From assembly GCA_965238125.1 (NCBI GenBank), contig OZ250179.1, positions 4,588,001 to 4,652,000 on the forward strand: a stretch of DNA of 64,000 bases, read 5' to 3'. Below, one piece after another: positions 41,887 through 50,159 of this stretch. Source of the DNA: UBA6623 sp965238125. Lineage in GTDB: Bacteria; Acidobacteriota; Terriglobia; Bryobacterales; UBA6623. The notes beneath the pieces were generated by a model. It was given only the letters and a program-made list of their open reading frames with translations, had not been told where the DNA came from and searched no databases. Every line of letters begins with the position of its first letter. Positions within the stretch are counted from its first letter, which is position 1. Both the position numbers and the translations under genes were made by a program.

Positions 41887-42681
41887 TCAAGAGCATAGCA
41901 CGGGGGAAGCGCGGGTTTTCGTTGGTTTGGATTTGCTGGGTGGGGAGGCGGGGGACCGGCTGAGAGCCGGTCCCGACTGTTGGCGAGGACCGGCACAAGT
42001 GCCGGTCGCTACCGGGCGGCCGGGAACACCGCGGGGCGAGATCAGACCCATCGCAAAACGCATTTCGGTTCTTTCGATCCAGCGCTCCCAGACTGTGGAT
42101 GGGCGAGTTGAAAAGACCGTGTCGGCGTCGGCGGGAAAGACGTGCCACGACCCGCGTTCCATCTCGAAATCAAGCTGTCCCGCCGCCCAGCCCGAGTAGC
42201 CGGAATAGAGCCGAAACCTCTCGTCGCCCGCCGGGCCGGCAATGTATTTCTCGAGCAAAGCGCGGTTGGCGCTGAGGTAGACGTCGCCGAAGATCGATTC
42301 GGATTTCTCGGGCGGCGTCTTGGAGCGTGCCAGCAGCAGAACGGCTGATCTTTCGACCGGCCCTCCGATGAAGATCGTCTCGGGTCGCTTTTCGACACCT
42401 TCCAACTCGAGGATGCCCCCTAATCGAATGTTCGTCGGGCGGTTAACAATCAGCCCCATCGCGCCGTCCTCGCCGTACTTGGTCAGCAAGATAACGGTTT
42501 GCGCGAAATTCGGGTCGCGGAGTTCCCGCACGGCAACAAGAAAACGACCCTTGGCCGGCTGCATCGCCGCGGGTCGTTGCGCCGGCGGCGGGAAAGCGTG
42601 CGTGGGCGCGGTTTGCCACAGTAGCACCCCCGCCGCGCCGATCAGCGTTGCGGCGACGGCTATGCGGCATTTTCGAAACAC
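41887..42681 (-). CDS. YqgE/AlgH family protein with signal peptide; C-terminus encoded by a repeat
   Basis: 264 residues as read. YqgE/AlgH core: GRFLVAVRELRDPNFAQTVI, GAMGLIVNRPTN, FIGGPVERSAVLLL, YSGYSGWAAGQLDFEMERG and WHVFPADADTVF. The family is of unknown biochemical function and normally cytoplasmic, ~185 residues. Here there is an N-terminal hydrophobic segment (VAATLIGAAGVLLWQ), so it is exported or anchored. After WIERTEMRFAMGLI the frame runs through twin-hairpin repeat copy 4 (41945-42016), adding ~45 low-complexity residues (GRPVATGTCAGPRQQ...). The repeat has apparently replaced the native stop. Confidence 0.8.
   Translation of the reverse strand: MFRKCRIAVAATLIGAAGVLLWQTAPTHAFPPPAQRPAAMQPAKGRFLVAVRELRDPNFAQTVILLTKYGEDGAMGLIVNRPTNIRLGGILELEGVEKRPETIFIGGPVERSAVLLLARSKTPPEKSESIFGDVYLSANRALLEKYIAGPAGDERFRLYSGYSGWAAGQLDFEMERGSWHVFPADADTVFSTRPSTVWERWIERTEMRFAMGLISPRGVPGRPVATGTCAGPRQQSGPALSRSPASPPSKSKPTKTRASPVLCS
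41945..42016. repeat. twin-hairpin repeat family C, copy 4
   Basis: Both stems are of the CCGG type: GGGACCGGC-tgaga-GCCGGTCCC, then GGACCGGCAC-aa-GTGCCGGTC and GCTACCGGG. It lies inside the 3' part of the YqgE-like reading frame. Confidence 0.8.
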
Positions 42682-42710
42682 AGGACCGATCCTCTTCTAA
42701 CGGCTTCCCT

Positions 42711-44030
42711 CTACTCGCGGCCGAAATGGCGGTCCGCGAAGTCCAGATATTGCCGCCAATCGTAAGCGGTGACGTCGTGTTCGCCTCGACGAATATGGTA
42801 CCCGATAGTGTCGCCTACCGGGTGGTCGACCGGAGGCATGCGATCGGCGTCGAGGCCCCCGCTTTCGAGCAGGCGGTAAACCGGGTCGGCGTGTTTGCCC
42901 GCGAGGAACTCTCCCCGCGGGTCGGACCATTGGTCGTCCTCGGCGCTTGCGATGTAGACGGGCCGAGGTGCGATCAACGCGATGAGCATATGCTGATCGA
43001 CGGGCAAGGCGTCCTCGTCGCCGTTATAGCGGTTGAAGTTGTCGGCGAACCAATGCGGAAACGCGGTATTGATGCGTTCGACCGTTTCGCCGAAGCGCCG
43101 TCGGCTCAACGCCGCGCCGCCGCAGCCGGAATTGTTCGATATGACGATCGAGAAACGCTCGTCGAGGCCCCCGGCCCAGAGCGAGGTTTTGCCCAGGCGC
43201 GAGTGACCCAATAGAGCCGTGCGGCCGGCGTCGACGTCTTCGTCGGTTTCGAGGTAGTCCAGCGCGCGGCTCAAGCCCCACGCCCAAGCGCCAATCGAAC
43301 CCCATTCATCGGAGCCGGGCTTCGTTTGACCGGGCTCCAAGAAAAGCGGGTGAACTCCGTTGCGAAAACCATCGTTGAAGTCGGGATCGATATCCCCGTA
43401 ATAAATCGTTGCCAGCGCGTAGCCGCGATCGAGAATGGTTTCGACAGGCCAGCGGGAGGCTTTGATCCCTCGCGAACGCTCGGTCGCACGATGTTCGACA
43501 ATGCCTTCGTCGGGCACGTCGCGCATCCACGTCGTCGAGAGGGGGATCGTTGGGTCGGCGTGGATCGAATGGTTGCCGCTGAAGTTGAGACCCAGGAAGA
43601 CCGGCGGCGGGCTCTCGGCGTTGCGAGGAAGATGCAGCAGCATCTCCATCGAGGGGCCGTTTTCGTCCGCCGTGAAATCGATCGCGATCCGCTTGCGAAC
43701 GGCCTTGCCGCCGAGCGCTTTGTCGTCTTTCGAAAGGAGTCGAAAGTGCAGGGATTCGGGTTTTCCCGGGGCACGGCCGTAAACGTGCTCTTCGAAGAGG
43801 CGCAGGATTTCGGGACGCCGACGAGTGCGCCACATTTCGGCGTCTCGCACGGGCTGCCCGTCGGCAAGGACGAGCGGATCGGGCAATTCATACGGCGGCA
43901 CTTTGGATTCGTCGTAGTTGAAACCGGCGGGTTGGGCGTCGGCCGAGGTGACGGAGAGTGCGAGCAGGCAAGTGACGAAGGCCGACACCGCGGCCCATGA
44001 GGATAGCGTCGCGTCGGGTGTGAGGGTCAT
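42711..44030 (-). CDS. CE15-type glucuronoyl esterase (secreted)
   Basis: 439 residues from ATG 44030; the frame extends further upstream but the signal peptide (AAVSAFVTCLLALSVTSADA) begins here. Alpha/beta-hydrolase with the CE15 serine motif GHSRLGKTSLWAGG, the following SNNSGCGGAALSRRRFGE and the catalytic His in RRGEHDVTAYDW. YELPDPLVLADGQPV and the N-terminal EHVYGRAPG are also typical. These enzymes cleave ester bonds between lignin alcohols and 4-O-methylglucuronoyl side chains of xylan. With the xylose-isomerase-like and KDG kinase genes it supports hemicellulose use. It is monocistronic. Confidence 0.85.
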   Translation of the reverse strand: MTLTPDATLSSWAAVSAFVTCLLALSVTSADAQPAGFNYDESKVPPYELPDPLVLADGQPVRDAEMWRTRRRPEILRLFEEHVYGRAPGKPESLHFRLLSKDDKALGGKAVRKRIAIDFTADENGPSMEMLLHLPRNAESPPPVFLGLNFSGNHSIHADPTIPLSTTWMRDVPDEGIVEHRATERSRGIKASRWPVETILDRGYALATIYYGDIDPDFNDGFRNGVHPLFLEPGQTKPGSDEWGSIGAWAWGLSRALDYLETDEDVDAGRTALLGHSRLGKTSLWAGGLDERFSIVISNNSGCGGAALSRRRFGETVERINTAFPHWFADNFNRYNGDEDALPVDQHMLIALIAPRPVYIASAEDDQWSDPRGEFLAGKHADPVYRLLESGGLDADRMPPVDHPVGDTIGYHIRRGEHDVTAYDWRQYLDFADRHFGRE

Positions 44031-44065
44031 GGCAAACCGAGTATAGCCGAGCGGCTTGGAGGAAA

Positions 44066-44122
44066 GACATGTCGGCACGAATGCCGACACGGCACGCCTG
44101 GAGACGTGCGCCACGCCGGGGG
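44066..44122. repeat. pair of hairpins related to family C
   Basis: ATGTCGGCAC-gaa-TGCCGACAC followed by GGCACGC-ctggaga-CGTGCGCC. The tandem layout recalls family C but the conserved TGAGA loop and CTACCG tail are absent. Lies just upstream of the CE15 gene start and downstream of the CoA-binding gene. Confidence 0.45.
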
Positions 44123-44680
44123 CTATCTCTTCGAGCCGTCTCGGCGGCTCCAGCGGCGGGATGAAATGACACCGCTGTTGAGTCCGAGAATCGACAGGTT
44201 GCCGAAGAAGCGCCCGTGCTCGACTTTCATGCACAGGTGCATGACGACTTCGAGCCCGGCATCGCGAGCGCGCCGAGCGGCTTCCTCGTGGATGATCCCA
44301 AACTGCATCCAAACAACCTTCGCGCCCATCTCAATCGCCTGCTCGACCAGCGGCGGCACTTCCGATGCCGGACGAAAAATATCAACCACCTCGATCGGTT
44401 CGGGAATGTCCGGCAGAGTCGGGTAACAGGTTCGTCCTTGGATCTGTTTTTCGCGGGGATTGACGGGAACAACGTTGTAGCCCTCATGCAGCAAGTACTT
44501 GGCGGCGAAATGGCTGGGGCGGTAGGGATTCGACGAGAGTCCCACCATGGCTATGTTGGAATAGGCCTTGAGAATGCGCAGCCGCTGTTTGGGCGTCGTG
44601 GCGAACTCGCCTTTTGCGACGGGTGAATTGGCGGCTACGCCGCCGGCGCCGAGGTTGCAGAGGAGGGATGAAGGGGGCAT
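44123..44680 (-). CDS. CoA-binding domain protein (YccU-like)
   Basis: 185 residues. Rossmann-type CoA-binding domain: YSNIAMVGLSSNPYRPSHFA, YLLHEGYNVVPVNPREKQI, CYPTLPDIPEPIEVVDIFRP and VWMQFGIIHEEAARRARDAG, then VVMHLCMKVEHGRF. Single-domain members (~140 residues) bind CoA or nucleotide and lack the catalytic parts of succinyl-CoA synthetases; role unknown. The N-terminal ~25 residues may not be translated; a start near TTPKQRL could be right. The C-terminal ~20 residues (Arg/Ser-rich) lie next to hairpins. Confidence 0.8.
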   Translation of the reverse strand: MPPSSLLCNLGAGGVAANSPVAKGEFATTPKQRLRILKAYSNIAMVGLSSNPYRPSHFAAKYLLHEGYNVVPVNPREKQIQGRTCYPTLPDIPEPIEVVDIFRPASEVPPLVEQAIEMGAKVVWMQFGIIHEEAARRARDAGLEVVMHLCMKVEHGRFFGNLSILGLNSGVISSRRWSRRDGSKR

Positions 44681-44921
44681 CGTTGATGTGGATTTCGAGC
44701 TCGAATCCGGATTTTATTGTATAGTGGTCGGCCCGGGTGGCCCGGTTGACCGGTTCCCCGGGGTGCGCGACATAGAGATGGGGCGGGAGGGTTCCGCCGC
44801 GATGCACCGTAGCGCGACGGAGTATTAGCCCGCTGATATAATGAGTGCCGATTGGCGCGGGAGGTTTGATCCCTTCCAGCACGAAATCGGCGCCACGCCT
44901 CTCTCGCGGAGGACCTTTCGT

Positions 44922-45479
44922 TTGGACGTTCAGGCAACTCAACTTCGCCCCGGAATGCTTATCAAGTTCAAGGGCGACGTGTTCACCGTTTTCAGCGTGG
45001 ATCATCGCACGCCGGGCAACAAGCGCGGCTTCGTGCAAGCCAAGATGCGCAGCCGTACGAGCGGCGCCATGATCGAGCACAAATTTTCGTCCGAGGATTT
45101 CACGGAAAGAGTAGAGCTGCACGAGCAGTCGATGGAATACCTCTACGAAGACGGCGACTACCATTTCATGAATACCGAGAGCTACGAGCAGATCTCGATC
45201 AGCAAGGATGATCTGGGCGAGCAGGTCAACTACCTCGTCCCCAATACGACGATCAAGGTTCTGTTCCATGAAGGCAACCCGTTCAGCCTGAACCTGCCGG
45301 CGTCGGTGGATTTGGCGGTGGTCGAGACGGCTCCGTCGATCAAAGGCGCCACGGTGACGAACGTGACTAAGCCGGCGACGACCGAAACCGGGCTGGTCGT
45401 GCAGGTGCCGCCTTTCATCAAGGAAGGCGAGAAGATTCGCGTCAGTACGGTCGACGGAAGCTACCAGAGCCGGGCCTAG
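44922..45479 (+). CDS. efp: elongation factor P
   Basis: 185 residues from TTG 44922, chosen because GGAGG precedes it by ~8 nt and this gives the exact family length; the frame's ATG 81 bp upstream adds a non-conserved stretch. Three beta-barrel domains: KOW-like LRPGMLIKFKGDVFTVFSVD, central EDGDYHFMNTESYEQI, and C-terminal KPATTETGLVVQVPPFIKEG then GEKIRVSTVDGSYQSRA. EF-P relieves ribosome stalling at polyproline. In the loop that enters the P-site, TPGNKRG aligns Asn33 with the lysine that is modified in E. coli (PGKG). Confidence 0.92.
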   Translation: MDVQATQLRPGMLIKFKGDVFTVFSVDHRTPGNKRGFVQAKMRSRTSGAMIEHKFSSEDFTERVELHEQSMEYLYEDGDYHFMNTESYEQISISKDDLGEQVNYLVPNTTIKVLFHEGNPFSLNLPASVDLAVVETAPSIKGATVTNVTKPATTETGLVVQVPPFIKEGEKIRVSTVDGSYQSRA

Positions 45480-45544
45480 CCGGCAGCCGGGCGCCGAAAG
45501 TCTTCCGGCCTTCCCTTCCAAGCGCCGTTCCGCCGTGAAAGCGT

Positions 45545-47764
45545 TTAAGGCTTTGTGCGTTCGTTGGCGAACTCAAGCGACCAGTTCTCAACGAGATGGA
45601 TCGATGGTGGGCGGCTTACCTCTTCCTCGGCCGCAAGCGTATTCACCAAGATGAAGGAATTGCCGTCCGGGGCGACATCATAGTTGGCGACCAGCTGGGA
45701 TCGCATGATGAGGCCGGCATCACGGAAAAGGGGCGTAGGCTCGCCGGGAACGAAATCGGGATTGGTGATCACCGGCACGGCGATGAGGCGATCCTGCTCC
45801 ACATAGAAAAGTTCTTGGCTGTCACGGGACCAGCGCGGCGCACAGCCCCCTCCGCGGGAGACTTGACGGCTGCGTTTGCCGTCGGGAAAAGCCCGCGCAT
45901 ACACCTCGTAGGCACCCGATTCATCCGAACAATAGGCAAGAAAACGGCCATCGGGGGAAAGTTGGGCGCTCACTTCGTTGAATGGTGTCACCAAGAAGTC
46001 CCGCGCCTCGAAGCGGTCGCCCTCTCCGCCGCGCTCGGCAAACCAGATGTCCCCGCGCGTCTCAAGGCTGGTCACGGTGTAGACGAGACAAGAGCCATCC
46101 GGACACCAATCGTTAGGACGCTCGGTCAACTCACTGGCGACCAGGGCGCTCGGCTTGCCGTCGCGGTCGAGGCGGCGATAGTAGATCTCGGCGTTGCCCT
46201 GCCGCGTCGTGCGCCACGAAATCTCGTTTCCCGACGGGAGCCAGACCGGATCGGCGTCAACGGCCGGGTCGAAGCTCACCCGCGTCTTGATGTCACGGCC
46301 GACTTCGTGGATCCAAATGTCGTGATTGCCTTGTTCTAATCCGCGCGCGGCGACGCGACGCCCGTCGGGCGAGAGCCGCGGGGCGTGAATCCATTGTTGA
46401 GGCCGGCCGATCGGCGAGAGCAAGCTGCCCTCGCGGTCCCGCCAGACCAGTTGCCGCGGCCCTGCGGGCGCGGCGTCGATGTACACCAATGTGCCGTCGT
46501 TCGATACCGAGGCTCGGGACCCGCTGTCGGCAACAGGGAACGGCTCCCCGAACGAATCGAGGCTCCCTCCCCCGAAGGGCATCGCCCAAATGCCGCTGCT
46601 CGCGCCGACGCCTTCGAAAATGACGTGGCCGCTGGGCGAATAGACCGGCCTTCGTCCCGGACCCAATTGCACTTGTTCGCCGCTGTCGAGGTCGCGCGCG
46701 AACAACTGGCTGTCGCTGGGGCCGCCGACGCCGAATATGACCCTTCGCGATCCCTCCGGCGAAGGGAGAAAGATGGGGCGGGAGTTGCCTCCGCCGGCGT
46801 CTGTGACGATTTGATCGATCAGCGGCCGCGGGTCGCCGCCTTCGGCGGGTACTTCGTACAGGACCGGGGGCAGGCCCGTGCTGAATACAATCGTCGATTC
46901 GTCGGGGCTCCAAGTGCCGCCGACAAAGAGCGAATTCGACAACCGGGCAATGGTCGTGGCCGCGCCGCCGTGCACGGAAACCCGTTTCAAATCGGTGCGG
47001 TTGCCGAAAACGAGGTACTGACTGTCCGGCGACCAGAACATCCCGGTCGCCCCTTCGGTTTGTTCGAGGGCGCGAGGCTGTTCCTTGTCGAGGTCGCGGA
47101 TCCAGATACGCGAAACAGGCGCGCCGCTGAGAAAAGCGATGTGGCGCCCGTTGGGCGAGATGACCGGCACTCGGAAAGGAGGTCGGTCGGCCGGTTGAGG
47201 CAGGTTCCTCGGCGTGATGTCAAATTTCTTAAGGTCCGCGGAAATGACGGGTCCCGAGTCGCGCGTCCAAGCCCCCAAGAACGCCGCCGCCAGCCCCACA
47301 GCCGCAATGAGCAGGATGTTTCGCTGTCGACGAAGCTGTCGTTGCGCCTCAACATCGGTTGGATCCGGTCCGGATTCCTCCCGCGCCGGGCTGACGGTGG
47401 ACACAGCCCCGGACCCATTCGTGGTAGGGCGCGCCGCCCCGTTAGCTTCCGGTCTCCCGACGGGCGCGATGAAGCGGTATCCGCGCTTCGGAAGAGTCTC
47501 GATATAGCGTGGGTGAGTCGCCGAGTCGTTCAATATCCGCCGAAGTTTCTTGACGGCCGTCGTCAGAGCATGGTCGAAATCGACGAACGTATCGTCGGGC
47601 CAGAGCCGCTCTCGTAGCTGCTCGCGGGTGACCACCTCGCCGGGACGATCCAACAAAGCAACCAGCACTCGAAAAGGTTGTTCTTGGAGATGGACCCGCA
47701 CCGATCCCTTGAAAAGCTCGCCGCTTTCCCGGTCGATGATGAAAGGGCCAAAGTTCTCCGACAC
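45545..47764 (-). CDS. winged-helix / TolB beta-propeller membrane regulator
   Basis: 739 residues. Residues 1-103 form an OmpR/PhoB-type winged helix (LQEQPFRVLVALLDRPGEVV, DFDHALTTAVKKLRRIL, YIETLPKRGYRFIAPV). A linker and one membrane span follow (NILLIAAVGLAAAFLGAW, ~150-167), then a long TolB/WD40-like propeller with many SPDG/SPNG repeats (VISPNGRHIAFLSG, FWSPDSQYLVFGN, QLSPDGRFLAYCSDES). This one-component CadC-like layout with an extracytoplasmic propeller is frequent in Acidobacteria. It probably senses an envelope or external signal and binds DNA directly. A divergent ECF sigma gene lies 311 bp away, across a family-B repeat; regulation of that gene is a guess. Confidence 0.85.
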   Translation of the reverse strand: MSENFGPFIIDRESGELFKGSVRVHLQEQPFRVLVALLDRPGEVVTREQLRERLWPDDTFVDFDHALTTAVKKLRRILNDSATHPRYIETLPKRGYRFIAPVGRPEANGAARPTTNGSGAVSTVSPAREESGPDPTDVEAQRQLRRQRNILLIAAVGLAAAFLGAWTRDSGPVISADLKKFDITPRNLPQPADRPPFRVPVISPNGRHIAFLSGAPVSRIWIRDLDKEQPRALEQTEGATGMFWSPDSQYLVFGNRTDLKRVSVHGGAATTIARLSNSLFVGGTWSPDESTIVFSTGLPPVLYEVPAEGGDPRPLIDQIVTDAGGGNSRPIFLPSPEGSRRVIFGVGGPSDSQLFARDLDSGEQVQLGPGRRPVYSPSGHVIFEGVGASSGIWAMPFGGGSLDSFGEPFPVADSGSRASVSNDGTLVYIDAAPAGPRQLVWRDREGSLLSPIGRPQQWIHAPRLSPDGRRVAARGLEQGNHDIWIHEVGRDIKTRVSFDPAVDADPVWLPSGNEISWRTTRQGNAEIYYRRLDRDGKPSALVASELTERPNDWCPDGSCLVYTVTSLETRGDIWFAERGGEGDRFEARDFLVTPFNEVSAQLSPDGRFLAYCSDESGAYEVYARAFPDGKRSRQVSRGGGCAPRWSRDSQELFYVEQDRLIAVPVITNPDFVPGEPTPLFRDAGLIMRSQLVANYDVAPDGNSFILVNTLAAEEEVSRPPSIHLVENWSLEFANERTKP

Positions 47765-47782
47765 TGTTGCCTCAGGCGCCGG

Positions 47783-47886
47783 GAAAAAATCGGGGACAGT
47801 CCACTTCGCGCCCGTAAAGGTCCTGATAAGGTCCTGATTCAGTGGAACTCATTCGCCCGGCGCTTGGGACAGTCCCCGATTTTTTG
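47783..47886. repeat. dispersed element family B, copy 4
   Basis: GAAAAAATCGGGGACAGTCC on the left, GGACAGTCCCCGATTTTTTG on the right: near-perfect terminal inversion. Flanked by similar 15-bp sequences, ACACTGTTGCCTCAG and ACACTGCTTCCTCAG, which could be an old target duplication or chance. Lies in the divergent promoter region between the WH-TolB regulator and the ECF sigma gene; the rest of that 311-bp gap has no other recognised feature. Confidence 0.75.
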
Positions 47887-48075
47887 ACACTGCTTCCTCA
47901 GTGTAAGACTTCAAGTTGCGCTCCGCAAGCGCCCTTCTCCGGACCACATCATGGATCAAGTATTGCTGAATCAGTCCTTTAATCGGCCACATTATTTCTG
48001 CTTGCAATTCACCCCGAGAACCTTGGCGTGGTGCGGGGAAGTTGATAAAGTCGCAGTGTCAGCCAGGGGGGGGGT

Positions 48076-48729
48076 ATGGGGAACATGGAAGTCGAGACCG
48101 CTCTAGTCAGCCAAGCCCAGTCGGGCTGCGCCGAGGCGTTCAACGAAATCGTGCGCCGTAAACGGCGGCGGGTTCTAGGTACGGTGTACCATCTGCTCGG
48201 CGACCCGGCGGATGTGGAAGACGTGGGCCAAGACGTCTTCGTTCGGATGTTTCGGTCTTTGGCGCAGCTTCGCTCGCCCGAGGTTTTTGAGTCGTGGCTC
48301 TACCGGCTTACGGTCAACACGGTTTATGACCACTTGAGAAAACGCCGGCGCCGGATCGAAACGCCGCTCAGCACGCTGCATGAAGAGCAGGTCCATCATC
48401 TGGATGCGACCGTGAGCAGCCGTACGTTCGACCGTGAAGAGCAATCGAAGGAAAACCGGGAGTTATTGGGTCGCTTGCTCGACGACATTCCCGCGGGTGA
48501 CCGCAGCCTGCTATTGCTCAAGGAAGTGGAAGGCCTCTCGCTCAGCGAACTGGAGAAGGTGTACGGCGTGCGGGCGAACGCGTTGAAGGTAAGGCTGTTC
48601 CGGGCAAGAAAGAGGGCTCTACAGGCTTTTGAGCGCGTCGAGATGAATGCGGCCTCTCGACGGAGCCCGGGCCGATCGGCGGACGCGCTGCCTGCTGAGA
48701 CGCCGCAACCGGCTCTCGCCGTGAGCTAA
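48076..48729 (+). CDS. ECF-type RNA polymerase sigma factor
   Basis: 217 residues. Sigma region 2: GCAEAFNEIVRRKRRRVLGT, then YHLLGDPADVEDVGQDVFVR and the conserved FESWLYRLTVNTVYDHLRKR. Region 4: DIPAGDRSLLLLKEVEGLSL, ELEKVYGVRANALKVRLFRA. The C-terminal ~35 residues are an Ala/Pro/Ser-rich tail beyond region 4. Directs polymerase to a stress or envelope regulon. No anti-sigma factor gene is next to it. The start follows nine G (48067-48075), a very G-rich ribosome site directly before ATG. Confidence 0.9.
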   Translation: MGNMEVETALVSQAQSGCAEAFNEIVRRKRRRVLGTVYHLLGDPADVEDVGQDVFVRMFRSLAQLRSPEVFESWLYRLTVNTVYDHLRKRRRRIETPLSTLHEEQVHHLDATVSSRTFDREEQSKENRELLGRLLDDIPAGDRSLLLLKEVEGLSLSELEKVYGVRANALKVRLFRARKRALQAFERVEMNAASRRSPGRSADALPAETPQPALAVS

Positions 48730-48905
48730 GTCTTGCGGGCGGGCACCGAACTCTTCGCGGGGGCCGCACGACGACGCTCTAAATTGTCAGGTTCCCTCAG
48801 GACATCCGACAAGCGGACCTTTCGGTTCATCCTTCCGTGTGATTCTTGAAAATCGGCACGACCCGGCACTCGGGGTTTCGGGGCGCTATGGGAAGATAGT
48901 CCGTG

Positions 48906-49967
48906 ATGTCTCACATGCTTCGAGAGATCGAGCAGCAGCCCGAGGTGCTTCAGAAGACTTTTGAGCGGGCGCTCGGACCGATCGAAAAGTTCAAGAGGAA
49001 GATGCAAAAGCGGCCGCCGCGGTTGATCGTGCTGGTCGCGCGCGGCACCTCCGATAACGCGGCTCTGTTTGGGCGGTACCTGCTCGAGATGACGACCGGT
49101 ATCCCGGTTTCGCTCGCCGCGCCGTCGGTGATGACCGTCTACGAAGCGCCGCTCGACCTGCAAGGGGCCTTGGTGATCGGCATTTCGCAGTCCGGCGAAT
49201 CGACGGACACCAATCTTTTCCTGGAGGCCGCCCGCAAACAGGGCGCGTTGACCGTCGGCGTTACGAATCGCGCCCGGAGCTCGATCACACGCATCGTCGA
49301 GGAAGTTTTCCTGGTGCGCGCCGGGCGCGAGCGAAGTGTCGCGGCCACCAAAACCTACACCGGCCAAATGCTCATGCTCTATCTGCTTGCGTACGCGTTG
49401 GGCGCCCCGATTGCGCCCCGCGCGGTGGGGCGCCTGGCGGGCGTCACGGCAAGAGTCCTTCGGCGCAAGGACTCGATCGCCGTGCTATCGGAGCGTTATC
49501 GCTACATGAGCAATGCCGTCGTCGTCGGACGGGGACTCAACTACGCCAACGCCTTCGAGTTTTCTCTGAAGTTGATGGAAACCTGCTACGTCGTCGCCGA
49601 ACGCTTTTCCGGAGCCGACTTCATGCACGGTCCGATCGCCATGGTCGAGCGCGCCTTTCCGGTCTTTGTGTTCGCGCCGCCCGGCCCGACTTTACCAAGC
49701 GTCGTCGAGCTCTGTGAAAAGTTACGCGCCCTGCAAGCCGAGACGGTTGTCATCGGCGCGACCGCTTCGGGCGCTGCGGCGTCGCTCGCCACCCGGAGCA
49801 TCGCGATCGGCACGAACATTCCGACTCTCCCCGGTATGCCGGAAGATCTCTTCACGCCCATACCCTACGTTGTTCCGGCGCAACTGTTCGCGGTGTTTCT
49901 GGCCGAGCAGAAGGGGCTTGACCCGGATCGGCCGCGGACGCTGAGCAAAGTGACGAAGACGATCTAG
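48906..49967 (+). CDS. double SIS-domain protein, GlmS isomerase/deaminase-like
   Basis: 353 residues from ATG 48906. Two SIS domains as in the isomerase half of GlmS, without the glutaminase domain: first LIVLVARGTSDNAALFGRYL, VIGISQSGESTDT and RSVAATKTYTGQML; second VVGRGLNYANAFEFSLKLME, ERFSGADFMHGPIAM and the tail FAVFLAEQKGLDPDRPRTLS. Members isomerise or deaminate glucosamine-6-phosphate or related amino sugar phosphates. A role in amino sugar use or cell-wall recycling is likely. The catalytic Glu of the second domain is not obvious. Standing alone. Confidence 0.85.
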   Translation: MSHMLREIEQQPEVLQKTFERALGPIEKFKRKMQKRPPRLIVLVARGTSDNAALFGRYLLEMTTGIPVSLAAPSVMTVYEAPLDLQGALVIGISQSGESTDTNLFLEAARKQGALTVGVTNRARSSITRIVEEVFLVRAGRERSVAATKTYTGQMLMLYLLAYALGAPIAPRAVGRLAGVTARVLRRKDSIAVLSERYRYMSNAVVVGRGLNYANAFEFSLKLMETCYVVAERFSGADFMHGPIAMVERAFPVFVFAPPGPTLPSVVELCEKLRALQAETVVIGATASGAAASLATRSIAIGTNIPTLPGMPEDLFTPIPYVVPAQLFAVFLAEQKGLDPDRPRTLSKVTKTI

Positions 49968-50000
49968 GGCGGAGCCGGTCCTGAGCCGGCCCCGTGGACC

Positions 50001-50069
50001 AGGCGAAAGAAGCTGAGAGCTTGTCTCGACTTTGAACTAGGACAAGCAAGAGTGTTTGTCGCTACCGAG
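50001..50069. repeat. twin-hairpin repeat family C, copy 5 (degenerate)
   Basis: AAGAAGC-tgaga-GCTTGTCTC is a decayed first hairpin; the second reads AGGACAAGCA-aga-GTGTTTGTC with GCTACCGAG after it. Lies after the SIS gene and before the cytochrome gene. Confidence 0.6.
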
Positions 50070-50159
50070 ACGGCGGATCGTTGGAAGTTGGGAATCGCTA
50101 TACTGGTGCGGGCCGGCGGGGCTTTGAGAGATGGGTCGCCGCGGGCGGACAGGTGGACC

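Noticed and set aside
48067..48075. Nine-G run before the sigma factor start as a phase-variable tract
   Set aside because: It lies outside the coding sequence and acts as the ribosome site; length changes would alter spacing only, and there is no sign of variation in a single sequence.
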